NCBI GenBank assembly: GCA_963675185.2
Contig: CAXXOH010000003.1
Location: 1,612,001-1,676,000 of the forward strand
Direction: 5' to 3'
Source: Ilyobacter_A sp963675185
GTDB lineage: Bacteria > Fusobacteriota > Fusobacteriia > Fusobacteriales > Fusobacteriaceae
DNA length: 64,000 nucleotides
Of this stretch, positions 59,154 through 64,000 are shown in pieces. The position numbers and the translations under genes were made by a program. A model generated the notes under the pieces. That model was given only the letters and a program-made list of their open reading frames with translations. It did no database searches and was not told the DNA's origin. The stretch's first letter is position 1. Each line of letters opens with the position of its first letter.

Positions 59154-60287
59154 CTAACAACCTCCTAATATCTGCATGTTATTTAGATGGACCACAACGT
59201 CATAATCCTTATAACCAAGTATGTTTGATATATCGGATGTGTGGCACCCTTTTATCTTTTCTACTTCATGAGAAGAATAATTTACAATTCCCCTAGCTAT
59301 TTCGACACTCTCTTCGTCTAATATTGAGATTATGTCCCCTTTTTTAAAAGTGCCTACAATTTCTATTATGCCACTAGGCAATAAGCTCTTATGCTGGCAT
59401 ATGGCTCGAGAAGCACCGGCATCTACTATGATTTTACCGCTTTTTTTACTCCCGTATATTATCCAGTGTTTACGGGCACTTAATTTTTTGTCGTTTTTTA
59501 TAAAAAGGGTACCTATGTTCTCACCCTTTACAATTTTTCTTATTACCTCAGGGTCCTCACCTTTGGCAATAACCATGTTTATCCCTGAACTTGTGCAAAT
59601 TTCTGCAGCTTTTATCTTTGTGGCCATACCGCCAGTTCCGAATTTAGAGCCGGAACCGCTCGCTATTTTTTTTATGTTGGAGTCTATATTTTCAACTATA
59701 TCTATTAGAGTTGCATCGGGGACTTCTTTTGGATTAGCCGTATATAGGCCTTCTATATCTGAAAGTATAATCAGTAAATCGGCATCGATAAGGCTGGACA
59801 CAAGAGCCGAAAGAGTGTCGTTGTCCCCCACCTTTATTTCGTCAATGGCCACTGCATCGTTTTCGTTTACTATGGGGATTACCTTTTGGGAAAATATAGA
59901 AAAAAATGCGTTTCTGGCATTTAAAAAACGGTTTCTGTTGACTATATCCTCTTTTGTAAGGAGAAGTTGGGCAACGGTCTTGCCATATTCAGAAAATATC
60001 TTTTGGTACATGTGGATAAGGGCTACCTGACCAACTGCAGCTACAGCCTGCTTTTCAGGTATTGTACGTGGACGTTCTGCCAGGTTTAATTTTCCCATAC
60101 CGGCACCTATTGCTCCGGAAGTAACAAGAACAACTTCGTACCCCTCGTTGTGCAGGTCTGACATGAACCTAACCAGTTTTTCCATACGGCTTAAATTTAT
60201 AAGCCCGGATTCGTGAGTCAGCGTGGTTGTTCCGACTTTGATGACTATACGTTTTAAATTTTTAACATACGCGGTTCTGCTAACCAA
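59154..60287 (-). CDS. proB: Glutamate 5-kinase
   Basis: ProB phosphorylates glutamate to start proline synthesis and is usually inhibited by proline. The amino-acid kinase domain has RIVIKVGTTTLT, VTSGAIGAGMGKL, NENDAVA and SGSGSKFGTGGMATKI, and a C-terminal PUA domain follows (residues about 280-370). TTG 60287 is chosen because AGGGAGG lies about 10 bases upstream and it gives 377 residues; another TTG at 60311 lacks a site. It is first in the proBA operon. Confidence 0.94.
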   Translation of the reverse strand: MVSRTAYVKNLKRIVIKVGTTTLTHESGLINLSRMEKLVRFMSDLHNEGYEVVLVTSGAIGAGMGKLNLAERPRTIPEKQAVAAVGQVALIHMYQKIFSEYGKTVAQLLLTKEDIVNRNRFLNARNAFFSIFSQKVIPIVNENDAVAIDEIKVGDNDTLSALVSSLIDADLLIILSDIEGLYTANPKEVPDATLIDIVENIDSNIKKIASGSGSKFGTGGMATKIKAAEICTSSGINMVIAKGEDPEVIRKIVKGENIGTLFIKNDKKLSARKHWIIYGSKKSGKIIVDAGASRAICQHKSLLPSGIIEIVGTFKKGDIISILDEESVEIARGIVNYSSHEVEKIKGCHTSDISNILGYKDYDVVVHLNNMQILGGC

Positions 60288-60612
60288 AATAGATTCCTCC
60301 CTAAAAACCAAATATCAGCTTTATTATATCATAAATTTTTTGGAACCACCATATATGATATAAAATTATTGATGGTGCGGTTCAAAACACTAAGTTTTAA
60401 GAATAACAATCGGGATTGGAGAAAAATTTTTCATAAATTTTAAAGTTGTGAGAGGTGGTTTGATAAATTTGAGTTTTAGAGTATATAATCCTTGTAAATT
60501 TTATTTGAGCTGGTATAATTAATGTGGGGCGTTAAATTTACAGAAGTTAGATTTTTTAAAAAAATTAGGTATATTTAAAAGTAAAAATTTTAATTTAAAG
60601 GGAGAAATGCAA
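60288..60612. promoter_or_regulatory. Divergent promoter region of proBA and lolCD
   Basis: For proBA: TATAAT on the minus strand at 60328-60323 with TGA before it (extended -10). For lolCD: TTGTAA (60492-60497), 16-bp spacer, TATAAT (60514-60519) with TGG before it. The remaining AT-rich sequence shows no ORF or RNA. Confidence 0.6.
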
Positions 60613-61779
60613 ATGATAGAGTTTTTTATAGCGAAAAAACACATAATTGAGAGAAAAAGGCAGAGTTTTATAGCCATCCTGGGGATAATGATAGGTGTGA
60701 CGGTACTAATTGTTTCCATAGGGATAGCAAACGGCCTGGACAAAAATATGATAGACAACATACTTTCTATGACTTCGCATATAAACGTAACCAATACCGA
60801 ATACTCTTTGCAGGATTACAAGGAGTTGCAAAAGGAGATAGAAGGTATCGACGGGGTCAAAGGTGCTGTGCCTAAGCTTTCTACACAGGGGATATTAAAG
60901 TATAATGGTGTTGGTGGGACCTACATATCCGGAATTAAGATAGAGGGGATGGATTTTAAGGACGCCAAGAGGGTGATGGAGCTAGATAATAAGATAGTAC
61001 AGGGCAGTATGAGTGTGGAGAAGCCGACTCAGTTTTTGATGGGGAAGGAACTTTTCGACCAGCTTGGGGCTAGCATAGGAGAAAATATAAGCATAGTTTC
61101 AGCTGATAACCGTGAGATTTACCTGGAGATAGCCGGCGTGTTCCAGTCTGGATACTATGAATTTGATACCAGCCTGATAATAGTACCGCTAAAGGCTGTG
61201 CAGATAATGTCCTATGTGGGGGACACTACGAGCCACATAGATGTTATATTGAACAAGGTGTATGATGCCCCTAAGATTGCAGATTTGATAACTTCTAAAA
61301 CCGGCCTCATAACAAGAACTTGGGGAGAGATGAACAGAAACCTTCTGGCGGCGCTCTCGTTGGAAAAGACAGTTATGATATTGGTATTTTCCCTTATAGT
61401 TGTGATAGCGGGCTTTGTAGTCGGGGTTATACTAAACATGCTGGTCAGAGAAAAGACCAGGGATATCGGCATAATGAGGTCTATGGGATTTTCTAGTAAA
61501 AGTATAATGAATATATTTTTGATAGAGGGATTTACCCTTGGAATAATAGGAAATGTGCTGGGGCTGTTACTGTCCTTTCTCATAATATGGTATATAAAGA
61601 ATTTTTCAATAAGCCAATTGACTAGCATATATTATTTGAGCAAGATACCAGTAGAAATCACCTATAAAGAGGTCGTTATAGTAGTGGTGGCAAATTTAAT
61701 AGTTATATTCCTATCAAGCATCTTCCCGGCTTATCGGGCTGCGAAATTAAAACCAGTGGAGGCATTAAAATATGAGTAA
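60613..61779 (+). CDS. LolC/LolE-type ABC transporter permease
   Basis: The 388-residue permease has a first membrane segment after RKRQSFIAILGIMIGVTVLIVS, a large periplasmic domain (about residues 45-250), and three further segments (VMILVFSLIVVIAGFVVGVIL, FTLGIIGNVLGLLLSFLIIW, VVIVVVANLIVIFLSSIFPA) in the FtsX/MacB fold. It ends PAYRAAKLKPVEALKYE, typical of lipoprotein-releasing permeases. A single LolC/E gene suggests a LolF-like homodimer. It overlaps the ATPase gene by 8 bp. ATG 60613 fits GGGAG spacing better than ATG 60607. Confidence 0.8.
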   Translation: MIEFFIAKKHIIERKRQSFIAILGIMIGVTVLIVSIGIANGLDKNMIDNILSMTSHINVTNTEYSLQDYKELQKEIEGIDGVKGAVPKLSTQGILKYNGVGGTYISGIKIEGMDFKDAKRVMELDNKIVQGSMSVEKPTQFLMGKELFDQLGASIGENISIVSADNREIYLEIAGVFQSGYYEFDTSLIIVPLKAVQIMSYVGDTTSHIDVILNKVYDAPKIADLITSKTGLITRTWGEMNRNLLAALSLEKTVMILVFSLIVVIAGFVVGVILNMLVREKTRDIGIMRSMGFSSKSIMNIFLIEGFTLGIIGNVLGLLLSFLIIWYIKNFSISQLTSIYYLSKIPVEITYKEVVIVVVANLIVIFLSSIFPAYRAAKLKPVEALKYE

Positions 61780-62461
61780 GATAATACTAAAATTAGAAAA
61801 AGTAAACAAGCACTACAGGGATAAAAAAAGAGACATTCATATAATAAACGATTTGGAGTTAGAGGTTGAAGAAGGGGAGTTTATAGCTATATTGGGAAAA
61901 TCTGGATCTGGGAAATCAACACTTTTAAACCTTATAGGAGCTCTAGACAGGCCTGACAGTGGAAGTATATACTATGATGGAAAAGAGATAAACGGATTTT
62001 CAGAGACCAATTTAGACAGTTTGAGGAACGAGTTCTTGGGATTCGTTTTCCAATTTCATTACCTGCTACCTGAATTCACGGCTCTTGAAAATGTTATGCT
62101 GCCGGCTATGCTAGCCAAAAGAAATGACGTGGAGGCCATAAAAAAGAGGGCAAAGGAACTTTTGGAAGATGTGGAGCTAGGGGACAGGCTGCACCACAAA
62201 CCAGCTGAATTGTCCGGTGGAGAAAAACAGAGGGTGGCGGTGGCAAGGGCCATGATAAATTCGCCTAAGCTTATATTGGCTGACGAGCCTACAGGAAACC
62301 TGGATGAAGAAACCAGTGAAAACATACATCGCCTCTTAAAAAAGATAAACAGCGAAAAAAAACAGACCATAGTAGTAGTTACGCATAGCTCTGAATTGGC
62401 AGGGATATGCGACAAGAGATTTTACCTAAAAAAAGGTAGATTAAGCACGTCAAAAGATTAG
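61772..62461 (+). CDS. lolD: LolD-type ABC transporter ATP-binding protein
   Basis: The 229-residue ATPase has Walker A GKSGSGKST (42-50), QFHYLLPEFTALENVMLPA at the Q-loop, the signature LSGGEKQRVAVARA (about 146-159) and Walker B LILADEPTGNLD. These details match the MacB/LolD group. Together with the permease it should move lipoproteins from the inner membrane to the outer membrane route, consistent with a diderm cell. A MacB-type export role cannot be ruled out. Confidence 0.85.
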   Translation: MSKIILKLEKVNKHYRDKKRDIHIINDLELEVEEGEFIAILGKSGSGKSTLLNLIGALDRPDSGSIYYDGKEINGFSETNLDSLRNEFLGFVFQFHYLLPEFTALENVMLPAMLAKRNDVEAIKKRAKELLEDVELGDRLHHKPAELSGGEKQRVAVARAMINSPKLILADEPTGNLDEETSENIHRLLKKINSEKKQTIVVVTHSSELAGICDKRFYLKKGRLSTSKD

Positions 62462-62581
62462 GATAATAAAGTAAAAAAATATAAATTTATTAATAGGATT
62501 TTTTATAAAATGGGGTATACTAATAACAGAAGAGCACACACTACAAATCACAATATTTAGGTCGAAAGGAAGTGGTTACTT

Positions 62582-63139
62582 ATGAGAATGATCATAAGTG
62601 GAAGACATTTAGAGATTACTGATCCTATTAGAGACTACGCTGAGAAGAAAATAGGTAGGATTAAAAAATATTTCGATAATATTTTGGAAATTGATATCAC
62701 GTTATCAGCTGAACACAGCAAAGTTCAAGGAGAAAAACACACAGCCGACATATTGCTTTTTGCAAACGGTGCTAAAATAAAGGCTTCTGCAAGCGATGCT
62801 ATACTGTATGCAGCAATAGATGAAGTTGTAGAGGTGCTTGAAAAACAAGTTAAAAAACACAAAGAAAAGTTAAGAGATGACAAGCACGCAGGCGGTAGAG
62901 GAATAAAAGAAGGTGTCCCTATTGTTGAAGGAGAAGTTAGTGTAAAGAGTGAGGAAAAGAAGATAGTTTCGGCACGTATTTCTGCTGCTAAACCAATGAG
63001 CGTTGAGGAAGCGGTACTTCAGATGGAGGCTCTTGGGCAAGAGTTCTATACATTTATGAATTTTGAAACAGAGGAGCTAAACATCGTATACAGAAGAAGA
63101 GACGGTGACTACGGGCACATCGAGCCTGTATGGAAATAG
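62582..63139 (+). CDS. hpf: Ribosome hibernation promoting factor, long form
   Basis: Long HPF dimerises 70S ribosomes into inactive 100S particles. The 185-residue protein has the N-terminal domain MIISGRHLEITDPIRDYAEKKI and DILLFANGAKIKASASDAILYAAIDEVVEVLEKQVKKHKEKL, a variable linker, and a C-terminal dimerisation domain (AKPMSVEEAVLQMEALGQEFYTFMNFETEELNIVYRRRDG). A -10 candidate TATACT is at 62516-62521. It is a single gene before the tRNA. Confidence 0.93.
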   Translation: MRMIISGRHLEITDPIRDYAEKKIGRIKKYFDNILEIDITLSAEHSKVQGEKHTADILLFANGAKIKASASDAILYAAIDEVVEVLEKQVKKHKEKLRDDKHAGGRGIKEGVPIVEGEVSVKSEEKKIVSARISAAKPMSVEEAVLQMEALGQEFYTFMNFETEELNIVYRRRDGDYGHIEPVWK

Positions 63140-63200
63140 TAGAGTTTGATTTTTCTTAGGTTTTAAATATATGATGATTTAGTATAAAAATTAGTTACTA

Positions 63201-63276
63201 GCGTCATTAGCTTAGCTGGTAGAGCACACGACTCTTAATCGTGGGGTCACAGGTTCAACCCCTGTATGACGCACCA
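63201..63276 (+). tRNA. tRNA-Lys (anticodon CTT)
   Basis: A 76-nt cloverleaf: 7-bp acceptor stem GCGTCAT / ATGACGC, D arm GCTTAGCTGGTAGAGC, anticodon stem CACGA / TCGTG with loop CTCTTAA (anticodon CTT, reading AAG), a short variable loop, T arm ACAGG-TTCAACC-CCTGT, discriminator A and encoded CCA. A terminator follows within 20 bp. Confidence 0.97.
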
Positions 63277-63293
63277 AATACCAAATTTAATAA

Positions 63294-63316
63294 AGGAGCA
63301 GAGGCTCCTTTTTTTA
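63294..63316 (+). terminator. Terminator after tRNA-Lys
   Basis: Stem AGGAGC (63294-63299) with GCTCCT (63304-63309), then seven or more T. Confidence 0.85.
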
Positions 63317-63476
63317 TGTGCAGATTTTACTTATGCTGGTAAAGAACACGAGGTATTTATAAATTGAAATCAAAAAATAAATTGACTGGAGTGTTATTTT
63401 GCCCGGTAGTTGTATGATAAAAAGATTATTTTGTTCTTTTTTAAAAAATAGGGTTTATTTTCTGTGATTAAATCTG

Positions 63477-63482
63477 TATAAT
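63477..63482 (+). promoter_or_regulatory. -10 element for cobS
   Basis: TATAAT about 43 bp before the start, with TG directly upstream. No clear -35 and no cobalamin riboswitch are seen in this short leader. Confidence 0.45.
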
Positions 63483-63524
63483 AATAGGTGAGGATTAAAA
63501 CCAAGAGAAAGTGAGGACACACAG

Positions 63525-64000
63525 ATGCTTAAAGGATTTGTTTTGCTTATAAAATTTATGACTAGGATACCTTTACCTTGGGTAGTAGAATATGATGAGA
63601 ACGAGCTAGGGAAGGCTACAAAACTTTTCCCGTTGGTGGGGCTTATAATAGGTGCTTTTCTTGCTGCGATGTATTTTGTATTTTCACAATTTACTGATAA
63701 TAAACTTATAATAGCAGTGCTTATTGTACTTAGCGATATCGTAATAACAGGCGGGCTGCATTTAGACGGTTTGGCGGATACCTTTGACGGTATATTCAGT
63801 TATAGATCAAAGCACAGGATGCTTGAGATAATGAGGGATTCCAGACTTGGGACAAACGGAGTTTCCGCCATAGTGGTCTATCTCTTGCTCAAAACAAGCC
63901 TGCTTACAGAATTTGATTGGAGGTACATAATAGTAATGCCGGTTGTGGCTAGAATGAACACAGTTATAAATGCTGGGCTTGGGAATTATGCTAGAAAAGT
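63525..64000 (+). CDS. cobS: Adenosylcobinamide-GDP ribazoletransferase CobS (partial)
   Basis: CobS joins adenosylcobinamide-GDP with alpha-ribazole to form adenosylcobalamin (phosphate) at the membrane. The visible 158 residues include FMTRIPLPW, the membrane segment LFPLVGLIIGAFLAAMYFVF, the family signature GGLHLDGLADTFDG and RDSRLGTNG with the conserved GxxG turn. It is cut by the right edge of the window. ATG 63525 follows GTGAGGA. Further cobalamin genes are probably downstream. Confidence 0.93.
   Translation, partial: MLKGFVLLIKFMTRIPLPWVVEYDENELGKATKLFPLVGLIIGAFLAAMYFVFSQFTDNKLIIAVLIVLSDIVITGGLHLDGLADTFDGIFSYRSKHRMLEIMRDSRLGTNGVSAIVVYLLLKTSLLTEFDWRYIIVMPVVARMNTVINAGLGNYARK

Noticed and set aside
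63317..63524. Cobalamin riboswitch before cobS
   Set aside because: No cobalamin-box-like sequence or multi-stem layout was seen, and the leader after the -10 is only about 40 nt.
1..64000. Prophage, integrase, toxin-antitoxin, restriction or other defence system
   Set aside because: No integrase, capsid, nuclease-methylase pair or toxin-antitoxin pair was recognised; the only mobile DNA is the two insertion sequences.

Overview
The window is AT-rich DNA with densely packed genes. The gene content points to a diderm, low-GC anaerobe, most likely a member of Fusobacteriota such as the Ilyobacter, Propionigenium or Psychrilyobacter group. Firmicute-like features (DisA, the FabK fatty-acid cluster, DUF1385 beside prfA-prmC, long-form HPF) occur beside outer-membrane traits (a LolCD-type transporter, a lipobox protein, a periplasmic lytic transglycosylase). 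A partial hydF at the left edge implies an [FeFe]-hydrogenase. The taxon is inferred from gene content only.

Layout: 1-517 hydF (minus). 676-9183 holds a FabK-like flavoprotein, then yceD-rpmF and the fatty-acid cluster plsX-fabH-fabK-fabD-fabG-acpP-fabF. 9199-17302 continues with rnc, a radical SAM gene, rng, coaD, radA, disA, hflK and hflC. 17343-18414 carries two unusual minus-strand genes, a distant ThyX-like protein and a NifX-like domain. 18551-26554 is a translation, tRNA and isoprenoid block (DUF1385, an exported protein, prfA, prmC, queA, rsmD, xseB, ispA, cca). 26588-28875 holds four poorly characterised genes. 29091-29941 is rplM-rpsI. 30276-33132 is a putP gene split by an IS3-family element. 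33241-42587 holds an unknown acidic protein, ald, mmsA, coaX, a lipoprotein, tmcAL, an alpha/beta hydrolase and a GPH-type transporter. 42588-45798 holds a nested inverted repeat, pepT, and an IS4-family element sitting in the loop of the terminator shared by pepT and recJ. 45799-51694 (minus) is recJ, a nickel superoxide dismutase with a signal peptide, a DUF3298-like protein and a lytic transglycosylase. 51818-57875 is mutL, rlmH, two small conserved proteins, a TPR protein and lysS. 57908-60287 is proBA (minus). 60613-64000 is the LolC/LolD pair, hpf, tRNA-Lys(CTT) and a partial cobS.

The genes are mostly housekeeping. Acyl-ACP synthesis (fab) is linked to phospholipid synthesis (plsX). 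RNase III, RNase G, L32, L13, S9, RF1, PrmC, RlmH, RsmD, HPF and LysRS serve ribosome making and translation. RadA, DisA, RecJ and MutL serve DNA repair and c-di-AMP signalling. Accessory change is limited to two insertion sequences: one inactivates proline uptake and the other leaves both neighbouring genes intact. The points most worth a second look are the exported Ni-SOD, a PrmC with a duplicated N-terminal domain, the IS inside a terminator, a 12-bp perfect hairpin inside disA, the ThyX-like orphan, the nested repeat upstream of pepT and an operator-like cluster upstream of mmsA. Promoters here often have extended -10 elements, and TTG starts are frequent.
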